DNA from: Schistocerca nitens
Taxonomy: Eukaryota > Arthropoda > Insecta > Orthoptera > Acrididae
NCBI RefSeq assembly: GCF_023898315.1
Contig: NC_064614.1
Span: 1,049,048,432-1,049,112,431 of the forward strand
Reading direction: 5' to 3'
DNA length: 64,000 nucleotides
The notes beneath the pieces were generated by a model. That model was not told where the DNA came from. It worked only from the letters and a program-made list of their open reading frames with translations, and did no database searches. Shown piece after piece: positions 45,860-57,406 of this stretch. Position 1 is the first letter of the stretch; each line of letters opens with the position of its first letter. A program made the translations under genes and the position numbers.

Positions 45860-46595
45860 AACTTACTTCTAAATATGTTACCTTGACACCATTAAAATGG
45901 GCAACAGGTCTTACTATAAGTAAAGCATTTAGACAAGATTTTCTCAGACAAGTAGGTCGAGTGGAAGTAATAATTTCGGATAATGGCCCACAATACAAAT
46001 CAGTGCAATGGCAGAACACGTTAAAACAACACAAAATAAAACCCATCTACATATATAAGTACAAACCTAGCGTAAATCCAGCAGAACGATCTCTGAAGGA
46101 CATAGGCACTTTATGCCGATTATATCAGGCAAAAGACACAACACTTGGGATATATACCTTAAAGATTTTCAAGAAGTAATAAATGAAATGCCACATAGCA
46201 CTACACTACTACTTCCAGTTACTGTACTTAAAAATATTGAACCCCCAAACATAACCAGAGAAAATATTAGATTTCCTATTGTACCACGTAGACAGCACAA
46301 ACAAGTTATAGCAACAGCACTCTCCAACATCAGAAAGGCAGCCATTAAAATAAAAGAAAGACGAGATAGAACAGCAATTAAAAGAACATTCTCAGTAGGC
46401 CAGAAAGTATTTGTAAAAACACACCATCTCTCCAGCAAGCAGAAACACAAAATGCATAAGTTTTACGCTGCATACAAAGGACATGTCATAATTAGCCGAA
46501 TTGCTCATGATAATGCAGTAGAACTAATGAACCCAAAAACAGGCAAAACCTTAGGACTTCACCATGTGAGCCATATCAAAAAGTTTGAAGATTAA
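45856..46595 (+). pseudogene. pol: pol: integrase core and C-terminus
   Basis: Contains the second catalytic Asp in EVIISDNGPQYKS (about 45967-46005) and the third acidic residue in KPSVNPAERSLKDI (about 46066-46105), then a frameshift near 46140. The C-terminal part (NIRKAAIKIKERRDRTA, FSVGQKVFVKT, KFYAAYKGHVIISRI) matches the GPY/F-type region after the catalytic core. It ends at TAA 46593-46595 with HHVSHIKKFED. No chromodomain is evident. Confidence 0.9.
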
Positions 46596-48765
46596 TTTTA
46601 TTACTGGTAAATAATCAGCACAATATTTCAAGATTATGTTGCAGGTAAGATTGTCAGGAGAAAGAAGAATGAAGAGAGAGGAAGGTGGGAAAAAGAAAGT
46701 AGTTTCAATAAAAACAAAAACAAAAATAACACCAATAGTACCATAGATTAAGGTGAAGGGATAAAATGTAGATAGTCTAACAGCATGAAATACTAAAATG
46801 CTATACACCACGAGACTACACAAAAATAAAAAACGAATTTGAGGATTCTTCTAGAAGTTAAGACTCAAAATATCTTAGAATTGTAACATGGAAAGGGCGC
46901 CGAAATTTGTAAAGCTTTTTAAGAAGGCGTAAAACAATGTAGGTACTAGACATATGTTAGATTATTATAAGTAAAACTTTTTGTAAGAACCATTGTAAAA
47001 ACTCCAACAAAGACCAGATGCAACGACCCACAAGTTGCAACACAAGAAGTATCAAGAAAGAAAAGGACGTAATTAGCAAGACACGATTCCTACAAGGCAG
47101 AAGCGTTGAGAGAAGGGAAAGGACAGCGAGACCAACAGAAGCCCATTGTAGCCAAAGTGGGCAGTAAATCTGTGTGCTAAGCGCAACCCTGCAGAGACAC
47201 GACAGGACACGGAACACCATAAGGGTCCGGAACGCCAGAAGGGTCCCCGGGGCGCCCCGAATGAACGGAGTGAGCAAAAAACGGCCCGACGAGAAGACCG
47301 CTTGGGCAAGCCACCACTGGCAAAAAATATGTGTAAAAGTCACACTACTGCTATTAAAACAGCACGCTGATGCACAAAATTGAAGAAAATTTCCACAAAG
47401 TAAAAATGACACGCACAAACAATTTACCTAACTGTTACTAAGAAGAGAACTTGAAAGCAACTAGTTATCAATAAATATTTTCATATCCTGCCCAGAGAAG
47501 AACCAAGAAGCAAGTAAGAAGCAGAGAAAAAGCAGGAAGAACAGAAGGTGAAGATTCGAAAGATTGAGACCAAGAAAGAAGATGGGTGAAGAATAGACGA
47601 CATACCTTCCCAAATCCCTATCCTATTGTAAACTAGTCGTCTGCGAAGTCTTACAACGAAAAACGACCGCTTTCAGTGACACATAACGATGACTTTCACG
47701 CATACAAAACCAATACACCACGAGATTCTGCACTCACAGCTCCATTCCATTGTGGGACCTCCACAACAGCAACACACACTTGCAAAGCCAACAAGAAATG
47801 ACGAACGAAGCTGTACATCAAATACTTGCCCACATCCATCTCGCTCAAGTCCATCACCTTTGTGCAAAAACATTCGCCAGCCTCATGCTTAAACATTCAT
47901 AGGATTGTGTAAATGTGTGAAATCAAATTATGCGATGTAGAAATTGTGCAAAAGAAACATGTCAAAAACTAAATAAGCACACCAGACAGCTAATAAACTA
48001 CAAAATACCAGTCATTGACTATGGACTTAATTAAAAATAGACTATCGATAAAAATAAGTCATTAGTTCTTAAATGGACTGTATATAAAGAATAAAAGTAA
48101 GGCATAATAAACACTAAAACTATATGCCACTTATTTTCTCCTCATAAAAATAAAAGAATAACTATATTTTACTTACTTTCTCCTTATAAAAACAAAGAAT
48201 AAAAAATTATCTTGTTGGATGTTTTCCCTTTTTTTAACATTTGTACCATTTGTTCGGATAATATCTCAATACTTGTGTATGTATATTTCTTTGTCAAAGC
48301 AATTCTTGGAAATAATTCTTATTTGTTAGTGTAACAATGTTGAAATGAGTGTCTAGAAACAAAAACATTTTACTTGTACATGATATTTAGAAAATGTGTT
48401 AGGAATAGATTTTACTTAATTACTACATTTATAAAAACAATATTTCTAAGAAAATCGATGTGAAAGACTCCTCACTTTCGATAACAAACTTCTTAAAAAA
48501 CAAACTTCACAATTAAATAAAGAAAGAAAATAATTAAAAAATAATAGTAATAATAGAATAAAAATATTCTTCCCTTGTCAATATAAACATATTTTGATAA
48601 TAATGTGGAAGATTATAAAAATATAAATTAGTAATTCAAACTAGCATAGAACCAGAACAACGTGGCTGAACAGTAGGCAACAAAATTTAGATAACGGAAT
48701 AATTTTTGACTGACTTAGACAACGATTCAATCATTGCCTAACTTCAGTGCAAAAATTAAGTTCGA
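46596..48765 (+). other. Non-coding 3' region of the LTR element, no env
   Basis: About 2.2 kb, purine- and A-rich, between integrase and the 3' LTR. Small frames (47174-47383, 47689-47892 plus; 47418-46957 minus) have no signal peptide followed by a membrane anchor of envelope type and no known domain. It could be a long 3' UTR or a decayed extra ORF. Confidence 0.6.
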
Positions 48766-48777
48766 AGGGTGGTGATA
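48760..48777 (+). promoter_or_regulatory. Polypurine tract
   Basis: GAAGGGTGGTGATA lies immediately before the 3' LTR, the position where plus-strand DNA synthesis primes. It is not purely purine. Confidence 0.5.
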
Positions 48778-50418
48778 TGTAAGGTGTCAGGCAAATCCAA
48801 CACCTTCCATGAAAACCCTGACATGAAAGCAAATCCAGTAGTGTGTCACATAGCTCCAAATAAATCGTGACATTAAATTAACCAATGTAATACGAGTAAC
48901 GAGTGAGCAAATGGAATGCCACAGACTAACACAAGAATGCCTAAATGCATGTCATACCTTCCCACTGTGAGACAGACGCACTTCCGAGGGGAGAAACGAG
49001 AACAGAAGCCGAGAGCAGAACCGTGTTAAGCTAGAAGGCCCTACGATAAGGGACGGACGGACACCCACGTCGCCAGCTAACCGCTAGGACCACCCCCCAG
49101 CCCATGTTAAAAGCTAGAGCCCTCCAGAAGAACAGTATAGATCTTACGATAACACAAAAAGGGCCACCCCAGTCGCAAGTTTTAGTGTGAGACTTTTTCG
49201 CATCTCTGTTACGTCACTACCACCCCCAAGCCCATGTTAAAAGATAGAGCTCTCCAAAAGAACAGTATAGATCTTACGATAACACTAAAAGGACCACACC
49301 AGCTGCAAGTTTTAGTGTGAGACTTTTTCGCGTCTCTGTTACGTTGCAAACTTTAAAAACATTGCCCCACCACGAAAAGTATAACGTTTCTCATTGGATA
49401 GACAGAATTTTTGTAGGCGGAGCTTAAGGTTAACATTGAGACCCTGATTGGTCAGATGAAAACACAGCCAGATAGTTTTTTTAAACCAACTTCGGTAAAT
49501 TGCAGTAAGGAGAAGTTAGGAGAGAGTTGCTTCCGAGACAGCGAGGTGAGCGGAGCTGTGCTGCCCGCCGCCCCCTGACGAACACCGACAAGGTAATGAA
49601 TGCACGCGATGCCACATAACAGCGCATAAAGCTTCACTCAGAACCGCAGAAGTCTCATCTGTTACACTCCCTTTTTGCGTAATACTAGTGTCGATCGTCA
49701 ATTAAAGCTCATGGTGTTCACATTTGCCACTTGAAGTAAAAATCTGAAACGCGATGATTTTTCTGTTATATAGTTATTGAGAAGCCACATCAGCCACTGT
49801 AATTTACGACAAGTTAGATAAGTAATTAAAGATAATTGAGGGTCACTGTAGACCATTTTGATAGTTTTCTCTCTTCTGAAACTTAATTTAAACCTAGATT
49901 ACAGATGTGATATGGCATAGGTCATCCTTTGATCCATTGTAGAACTTGGAAACCCACTCAGGGAATATTCGTTCACATTTTTGTTGAACGCAGTTGGTTT
50001 TTACCATCCTGTATTAAAACATTTCCTTTTATCAATTGTGCAATTTATAACCAATGTTTTGTGAGTGGAATAAAATTTCCAATGGTAAACTTAACTGCTT
50101 TTTCGACGTTACTTTACCAGCTAACTAAAAATAGGAAAGCCTTGAACCCCTTCCACTAAATTTAGTTAGTATTAAGATTCTTTTACAGGACTTGGGGTGG
50201 AGCTGATGCTGAAATCATTAAGTATTTGGTTATATCATCGCTAGTCTCACTGAACTCTTCTGAACTCTACATGTCATGTGTGGTCTGGCGTCTCCTTACC
50301 AGCAACAGGTCCCAGGTTCAAACAAGTCAATTCCCTAAAAAACACGCTCAGAGCGTCGTTGCGCGAAAGTGGTAGGGAGACACGATATAGAACAGACACC
50401 ACACAGAATGTTAGAGTA
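48778..50418 (+). repeat. 3' LTR
   Basis: Direct copy of 38109-39754, about 5 bp shorter. Contains the same 130-bp tandem pair (49089 and 49219). Similarity to the 5' LTR ends at about TTAGAGTA, 50418. Confidence 0.9.
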
Positions 50419-50419
50419 T

Positions 50420-51520
50420 GGTGGCGAGATCAGAACTGCAGACGAAGTTGCTTTTCTTGCCCTGCTGCCTGGCTGCTTCTGTACTTCTAGACTGGGCGAG
50501 ATTTACAAAGATATAATTTTTAAAAGCCACAACTCCTGCAGATGGTTTATTGCTGGATCATTTGAGAAATCGTCAGTTGTGAGAGGGAAAGTGAATAGTG
50601 GTCTCTGGTCGGAGAAGTAAAATTTTCAGTAAAAGGAAAAACGTTCGTAATACATCAGTTTTCGTTTCTTTTGCATATTGTACTAATTTACTTCATTCTG
50701 TATATGCCTATATCGATTTCAAAGTTGTTTAGATCCAGCAGAATTAATGATATCATTAAAAGAAATCGATGTCAGTTTTCTGGAAAAGGACAACTTGTCC
50801 TTATGGGGAAATAACATTGATCAGACAAGAGGCCGCGTTTTCTAAATCTTACAGCTGCGTACGTAATGCTTCACAAAATAGTATCTCATAAATTTTATAG
50901 GCAAATTAAGGAGTTCAGAGTAGCCGTGTTTAAAGAAGAAGAACATTCGGCAAATAGAATAACGCCAAACAATAAAAGTCCCTTTTTACATGTGAGTTAT
51001 AAAGGCCTAAAGAAGTTAGCGATTTGCAGCTGGCAGCCCTAAAATACCAACTGATAGCTGACGTTACTGTAGCAAAAAACTCTGTACCTACAATACGTGT
51101 TAAGATTGCTTTTGCTACCGGAAATGAAAAAGGTGAAGTTTCTGTCAATACTTATGATTGGCTAAATGCCTTGGAGAATATTAATACGAACTAAGTACCT
51201 CACACAACTACATATATCCATTTGAGTTCATCGTTTGCTACAAAGGTACTGTACATTGCAAAATGAACATTGATCGAAATGAATTTTTGCACCGCATCTT
51301 TCCCGGAGAAAATGGATCCTTTGGGTCACCTGGTGCAGTAATTCCAACAGAGATGACAAAGCAACGAAAAGATTACCTTTTTAAAAACATTAAGATCCAT
51401 AACAAAGACGAATAAAACCGCTTTCTGTGCCCTGAAGTAGAATCAGAGTATGAATCAGAACCTCAAGTCAGTGACAATGAGAAACCCAAGGAAGAACTTA
51501 CCAGCCAGACGTTCCAGAAC
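50420..51520 (+). other. Unrecognised coding-like remnants
   Basis: Several plus-strand stretches look protein-like but match nothing I know: KFYRQIKEFRVAVFKEEEHS (about 50898-50957), KNSVPTIRVKIAFATGNEKG (51077-51136), RNEFLHRIFPGENGSFGSPG (51276-51335), SEYESEPQVSDNEKPKEEL (51447-51503). Frame breaks separate them. They could belong to a decayed transposase, host gene or unknown element. The SINE at 51527 truncates the region. Confidence 0.3.
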
Positions 51521-51526
51521 CAAAAG

Positions 51527-51688
51527 TTCTTCAGTCTGGAACCGCTCGACCGTACGGTCGTAGGTTCGAATCCTGCCTCGGGCATTGGTGTGTGTGATGT
51601 CGTCGGTTAGTTAGGTTTAAGTGATTCTACGTTCTAGGGGACTGATGACCTCATATGTTAAGTCCCATAGTGCTCAGAGCCATTTGAA
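51527..51688 (+). mobile_element. tRNA-derived SINE, 5'-truncated
   Basis: Starts at TTCAGTCTGGAACCG, missing the A box. The B box AGGTTCGAATCCTGCC and the tail to AGAGCCATTTGAAC are present. AACCAAAAG on the left and AACAAAAA on the right may be a worn target duplication. Confidence 0.9.
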
Positions 51689-51689
51689 C

Positions 51690-52044
51690 AAAAACCGCTG
51701 TTTGGGAAAGATCTTGAATGCCTTTAGACACAAATACTTTAGAATTAGAAAATCAAATCCTTTGGCCACTATAAAATATAAGATCTCACTACTTTTCGGG
51801 TTTTGTCAATTCAAAATTTTAGGTGGCTTCAAAATCAAAATTTGGTGTAAAAGATGCCATAACACAGAATAAAGGTACCAATATTTTGCAAAAAAAAAGT
51901 GTTGAAGGTACCGTAATATTTCACAACTTGGTATCAACTTTTTGTGCACTGAAAGGCACTACAGACAGTGGTTAACCACTTAATGTGTAATGTTACCTCA
52001 AAAAGTCGGTAGAGTACGACAAAGGGAGTGTTAAGGATAACGTA
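51690..52044. other. No gene recognised
   Basis: AT-rich sequence, nothing supported. Confidence 0.4.
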
Positions 52045-52770
52045 CAGGGTGAACATCAATAAATCCGACAAACTTTACGAACCGATTCCTGACTGGACAT
52101 GGAAGAAAAGAGGTCCTATGAACATGTGTCCGAAAATGTATCGTTGCCACGGCCGTTGGCATTCACGAATTAAAGTTCCTCTGATCACGCACCGTGTGTT
52201 CCTTGTGTGCTGCAGGCTGCATGATTGGCACAGCGTACTGTAAGCAACAGAATGATTCGGTATTTACGTCGGGAACAAGCCAATCTGGCGTTTGTGTACG
52301 GCCAACCAGATGGAAACAGTCGAGAGGCAGACCAGCTGTACCAAAACAAGTACCCTCATAGACACCAATCGCGTCACACGTTTCAAGCCCTTTTTGGGCC
52401 TCTGCATGTTCACGGGTCCTTTCAGACAGACGAACGTAGATGGAGGTGACGGATGCGCATACACCAGATTTGGAGGACCGGGTTCTGCCTCTCGAATGTT
52501 TCCATCTGCTTGGTCGTACGCAGACAGCATCTCGGCTTGTCCCCGGTAAGAATACCGCACCATTCTGCTGCTTAAAGTGCTCTGCGTCGATCAAACAGCC
52601 CGAAACACACAAGGAACACACGGCAGGTGGTCAGAAGAACTTCCATTCGTCAGTGCCATCTACCGTGGCAACGATGCATTTCCGGACACGTGTTCATAGA
52701 AGCCTTTTTCCTAAATTTCCAGTCATGAATCCGTCACTGCAATTTGTCGGTTTTATTAATGTTCAACCTG
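52045..52770. mobile_element. Palindromic MITE with two copies of a transposase N-terminus
   Basis: 726 bp flanked by TA on both sides (52043-52044 and 52771-52772). Inverted repeats extend more than 200 bp from CAGGGTGAACATCAATAAA inward. Inside the left arm, plus-strand sequence 52273-52430 reads QANLAFVYGQPDGNSREADQ and HRHQSRHTFQALFG. Inside the right arm, the minus strand (52550-52400) reads EMLSAYDQADGNIREAE and HPSPPSTFVCL. Both resemble the N-terminal helix-turn-helix (DUF4817-like) found in some insect IS630-type transposases. No catalytic domain is present. Non-autonomous. Confidence 0.75.
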
Positions 52771-53099
52771 TACATGCAGAATTTGTTTATTAAATATATC
52801 AAATCAAACAATGATAATAAAGTGAAACCTTAAAATCATTATCTCAAAATTATTTTCCATCACCAACATTGAACCTGTAATAACTCAGTCAAGCGTAGAG
52901 ACAGAAATCTGTTTATTTTATCACATTGTTCCGAATTTAATGCTGAACGTAAAAATTGCAGTAGCTCAAATTCTAAAATATTCGACGAGAGGTCCCTTTT
53001 CGCTTTCCGTCTCACAATTAATCCTTCACTGCTGACAATGAATCTGCATTCATGAAAATATGAGGGTTTAACGGGTATATTCCTGTCAAGCTAGGTTCA

Positions 53100-53510
53100 T
53101 TAACCGTTATTTTCCCTGTATTACTCTTGAAGTACGCCTGCCCAAACTGTTCGGCGATGTACATGTTTCTTGGGAAGTCCATTTTCCCTCATAAATATGA
53201 GTACCTGCTCAGAGTAACAGGCTTCCAGGGGACCCATGAAAGTTGTGTGCAGCGGTTGCATCTTGTGAGAGGCATGAGGAGGCAGACACAAGATGACATG
53301 CTTTTTGCGTGCCATATTTATAACATCCAGATTCCTAGAGTTGCTGTAGTTCCCATCCAGAATCACGAGCACCGGCGATTCTGCTATTGGCTTCACCTTT
53401 CCCAGAAAATGTTGAAAGCAGTCAGTGAAGAGCTGGCTTTGCATCCATCCAGAGGGATGACATGCAGGCGTGCACCCAGGTGGAGCACATCTCATTACCT
53501 GACTGCTGAA
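53100..53510 (-). pseudogene. pogo/tigger-like DDE transposase fragment
   Basis: Minus-strand frame with GWMQSQLFTDCFQHFL, SPVLVILDGNYSNSRNLDVI (second catalytic Asp in LDG), HVILCLPPHASHKMQPLH, then FMGPLEACYSEQVLIFMREN. This matches the DDE_1 domain shared by pogo, tigger and jerky proteins. In this domain QPL is normally followed by Asp; here it is His, so the last catalytic residue is lost. The N-terminal DNA-binding part and first Asp are not seen. Partial and inactive. Confidence 0.85.
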
Positions 53511-53539
53511 GTTTTTATGAGGGAATATCTCATATAAGG

Positions 53540-54190
53540 TTTACATCGTCATGTATTTGAAAAAGACAAGAGCGAAATTGGTCATTGCCGAAGCTAATGT
53601 TGCTCGTGTGACTAGTCTCACCCGCGTTAAAATTTAAACCATAGGCTGTTGCTATTTCTTAGTACAGTAATAGAACTTAATTACAGAACAGCATTTAAAA
53701 GAAAAGTAGGACATTGATACACGACAAAATCAAGAGAAGAGAGAGTGCAAACGAAAAAGGGTAGAAGACTTTGCTGAAGGGGAAGTTAGTGATATCTTAC
53801 CGCACTCCGATAAGGAGCACTTGTGTGTTTGTCTAGAGCATTATGCGTTTAATTTCACATTAAAAAATCAACACCCTCCGAAATTGCAGCATCAGTTCTT
53901 AATACCATCTAAAAGACAATGTTTTAAATGTCATATGTCCTTAATTTCATAAATTTACAGGTGCAGTGTGATCAACAATCAATCAATCGCTGTTTTTCAG
54001 AGCTCTACAAACAAAAACCATAAAATTGAAACTGAACAAGTAGGAGTTTTTCTAATATAAACTTGAATGTAATTTTTAAACAAAGTCGTTATTTTCGAAG
54101 ATATTTCATATGTTCGCACTACTTTTCTTGCATGCTCAAAATCTTGCCAGATTAATGTTAAGGGTAATTTAACGCACAAACTTAATTTTA
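53540..54190. other. No gene recognised
   Basis: AT-rich spacer. Minus frame 54179-53997 has no motif. Confidence 0.4.
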
Positions 54191-54195
54191 TAATA

Positions 54196-55854
54196 CACTG
54201 CTCAAATGAATTAGGGGAACACGCGTATCGGCATCTGTTGTGCTAAATCTTTTTGATACAGGCGGTACCTGTTGGTCTTATTGCATAGCCTGAGATCTTC
54301 ACTTTCAATGCATGCAATAACTGAAGTCATTTGCCACCTATTGGCTGTGTTACGCATTGCAGTATCAGCTGTCCCCCTCCGAAGGAAATGAGTACCGGTG
54401 TCCTAGTGTTTTCTAGTGGGCTACAAATATAGCTTTAAGATCCAAGAAGGGTGGACTTTCGGTCGTGTTGCTGTAGATGCCACTGTCTCTCCACCTGCCA
54501 TCCACAGGTTGTGAACACGATACAGGGACACAAGTCAGAACACAAGGCGAGTTGGACAAGGTTGCCGACGCATTACATCCACAAGTGATGACCGGTATCT
54601 GGCCATCTCTGCATTTCGGTGTTGTATAGCTACCGTCAGAGCAATGCTTGACGATCTCAGAAGGGCCACTGGAGCCGCTGTGCCCATCCAGACAGTAATG
54701 AACGACCAAGACGTCATGTTCGAGCTTGTCACGAGATGGTCTCACAGCTCGCTTCCAATCCTGTTGTCCCCATGTCAACTGGAAGCTACGTCACTGGCGA
54801 AACTCATTATTCTCAGACGAGTCCAGATGGCCTCTAATGGCCTCTGATGGCCATGTTCGTGTAAGGACACCCTGTGGTGAACAGTATGTACCAAATCTTA
54901 TCTACGAAATTGACTGATTCGCTCAAGTTTCTATGATGGTGCAGGATGGCATCAGTGTTGACAGCCATACAGATCTTGTCATCCTCGATGGTCATCTTAC
55001 CGCCACGTAGTACATCGAATAGATCCTGTTGTTCCATGTGGTGGCTGCTGCATACGGTTAGGGCCCTGAATTCCTGCTAATGACAGAAAGAACCTATGTG
55101 CCGGGTATCAGCAGGTATGCCTTTCGAAGGCTAGACATTGAAGTAGCGGAATGGCCAGCAGTGATTCTCAGCTTAAACTCCGTCAAGCAAGTGTCTGACA
55201 TGCCTGACGGGCGTGTTCGTGGTCACCCTGTTGCACCACAGTCTCTGCAATAACTCTCAAGAAACCTCACTGAAGAGTGGAGGCGGGTGCCGCAGGGTGA
55301 CCTACGTAGAGTGATATGGTGTATGCCACGTAGGTGTCAGGCAGTGATAAACGCTGTCGGAGGGCATACATATTACTGAAGCTCTCAAATTCCAATTTTA
55401 TTTATTTATTAAATCGTATGGCTATGGCCCCCCGTCGGGCAGGCCGTTCGCCTGGTGCCGGTCTTTCAATTTGATGCCACTGCAGCGACCTGCAGTCGAT
55501 GAGGATGATAGGATGATGATGATGATGACAGCACAACACCCAGTCCCTGGCCGGAGAAAATTCCCCGACCCAGCCGGGAATCGAACCCAGGCCTAGAGGA
55601 TTGACAATCCGTCATGCTGACTATTCAGCTGCCGGGGACGGACACAAATTCCAATGAAATGCACCCAGAATAACGGGATGAATGAAAGTGTCCACTTCGC
55701 TTTTGACACATGTCAGTTCTTTCAGTTCTTGTTATGTAAATGATCGAGGATATAATGATGTTTCGTTGTGTAACTAATTTGTGAAAGATAAAGGTATAAT
55801 TTTGTAACATACCCAGTCCTCAAAACCGTACCCCCCTAATTCTTTTGAGCAGTG
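54196..55854 (+). mobile_element. Tc1-like transposon, degenerate, with nested SINE
   Basis: Ends match as inverted repeats CACTGCTCAAATGAATTAGG (left) and CACTGCTCAAAAGAATTAGG (right, reverse complement), with TA at 54194-54195 and 55855-55856. Plus-strand transposase pieces: SDESRWPLMASDGHVRVRTP (about 54817-54875, first Asp), VILSLNSV and a C-terminal TEEWRRVPQGDLRRVIWCMP plus RCQAVINAVGGHTYY (about 55270-55377). The element without the SINE and its duplication would be about 1.4 kb, normal for Tc1. Many stops and frameshifts. Confidence 0.85.
55397..55644 (-). mobile_element. Second tRNA-derived SINE family, nested in Tc1
   Basis: On the minus strand: a tRNA-like head with B box GGTTCGATTCCCGGC (55573-55587), then TCGGGGAATTTTCTCCGGCC, an (ATC)n stretch, CGGCCTGCCCGACGG, and a tail AATAAATAAATAAAA. 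Flanked by an 11-bp direct repeat CAAATTCCAAT at 55386-55396 and 55645-55655. It is inserted after the transposase stop. Confidence 0.92.
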
Positions 55855-56033
55855 TATAGAGTAGACCATTAGTGAGGCGTGCAAGATGGAAGGCTTATAG
55901 GAATCTAATCTACAGGCATGGCGATTTTTTTATAATTTCCTCAAAACACCTCCTTCGTGAAATTGGAGCATTTTTTAAAAAAAATATGGCTTTCAAATCG
56001 TATAAAAATACAGAGCTTCTTGAAGATTTCTAC

Positions 56034-56740
56034 ATCTACATCTGCATCTACACAGACCACCTTATGGTGTGTCTCGGAGGCTACTTTGTGTATCAGTACC
56101 ACTTCACCCTTTTCCTGTACCTCTCCTTGTGAGTTCAGAGTTGTCTAACTTTACTTTCATGGTACTTTCGTGACACAAAACCACGCAGGAAGCATTATTT
56201 ATATTGGTTGATCCTTCTATGAACGTGCTTTCTCGTAATTTTCGCTATTAACCACACCATCATGCAGAATCAAGGGTACTCATTCAATAGATTGTAGGGT
56301 GGGAGGGTGGGGGACCTGGACCTGGGGTATGGAGTATTTTTAATATTTTGAAAGACGAATGGCGACTTGTACGCAGCCTTAAAAAATTCCAGTTCCGACT
56401 GAGTTAAAAACCTACGTAATACCGGCTTTTAAATCGTTTTCTTGAACTGAAAATTCGAAACTTTTTTTTCCTTTCTCTGAGAGCAAAGGGGTACACGGTG
56501 GGTGGGGGGGGGGGGGGAGGGGGGGACTTCCCCTTGGCCCTAGACATGGTCGCCCTTGTGCAGAATGTCACTGTTGTGCCGTGTGCCACTCAAGCTGTAA
56601 CGCTTTCGTGCTCACTTGAACCTGGGACAAAACACATTGCTTCTCTTCATATCTTCTCTATGTTCTCTATCAGTCTCATGTGGTACACATCGCAGATTGA
56701 TCAGCAATAATCAAGTACTGGTCGAACGAGAGTTTTGAAA
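56034..56740 (-). pseudogene. CR1-like element, 3' part
   Basis: The plus strand shows the tail complement CTACATCTACATCTGCATC, then antisense of the C-terminal segments. Further on (56560-56740) is antisense of the RPxLEYC...IEKIQR thumb region. It includes a G-rich low-complexity run at 56496-56526, probably a later expansion. Truncated at its 5' side about 10 bp from the start of the next, oppositely oriented copy. Confidence 0.7.
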
Positions 56741-57406
56741 GATACCTCCTTTGTGGGTGGTAGCTCAAATAGTTATAGGTACAGAAAGCTGGCTAAAGCC
56801 GGAAACAAGTTCAGCCGAAATTTTTTCAAACGATCTGACGGTGTTCAGAAAGGATAGATTAAATACAGTTGATGGTGGACTATTTATTGCAGTCACAAGT
56901 AGTTTACCTTGTAGTGAAATTGAAGTAAATAGTTCCTGCGAAATGGTATGGGCAGAGATTATACTTGACAATCGAACTAAATTATTAATAGGATCGTTTT
57001 ACCGCCCCCCCCCCCCCGACTCTGAAGATATAGTTGCTGAACAATTCAAAGAAAACTTGAGTCTCATTTCAAATAGGTACCTCCCTCATACAATTATAGT
57101 CGGTGGTGACTTAAATCTACCCTCGATATGCTGGAAAAATTATACGTTTAAGGCACGCAGCAGGCATAAAACGTCATCCGAAATTTTACTGAATGCTTTC
57201 TCAGAAAATTATTGTATTTTGAACAATAAGTTCATGAGCCCACTCGAAGCGTAAATGGTTGCGAAAGCATACTTGACCTCTTAACAACAAATATTCGTGG
57301 ACAAATAGTGAGTATGGTGACGAATACAGGAATTACCGACCACAAGGCAGTTGCTGCTAGGCTGAATACCGTAACACCTACAACCATCAAACACAAACGC
57401 AAAGTA

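Larger units (their letters stand above)
38109..50418 (+). mobile_element. Ty3/Gypsy-type LTR retrotransposon, full structure, inactive
   Basis: 12.3 kb, with two long LTRs, a primer binding site, gag, protease, RT, RNase H and integrase in Gypsy order, and no recognisable env. About 2.2 kb of non-coding DNA lies between integrase and the 3' LTR. The long LTRs and large gag recall insect lineages such as Osvaldo/Ulysses, but I cannot assign a lineage without a tree. A nested SINE, one tandem duplication, stops and several frameshifts disable it. I find no matching target duplication: the left flank ends TTGCAT and the right flank begins TGGTGG. Confidence 0.93.

Noticed and set aside
46957-47418. 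Hydrophobic minus-strand frame in the 3' region of the LTR element as a possible env
   Set aside because: Wrong strand for the element, no signal peptide, cleavage site or membrane anchor pattern. The plus strand is simply purine-rich.
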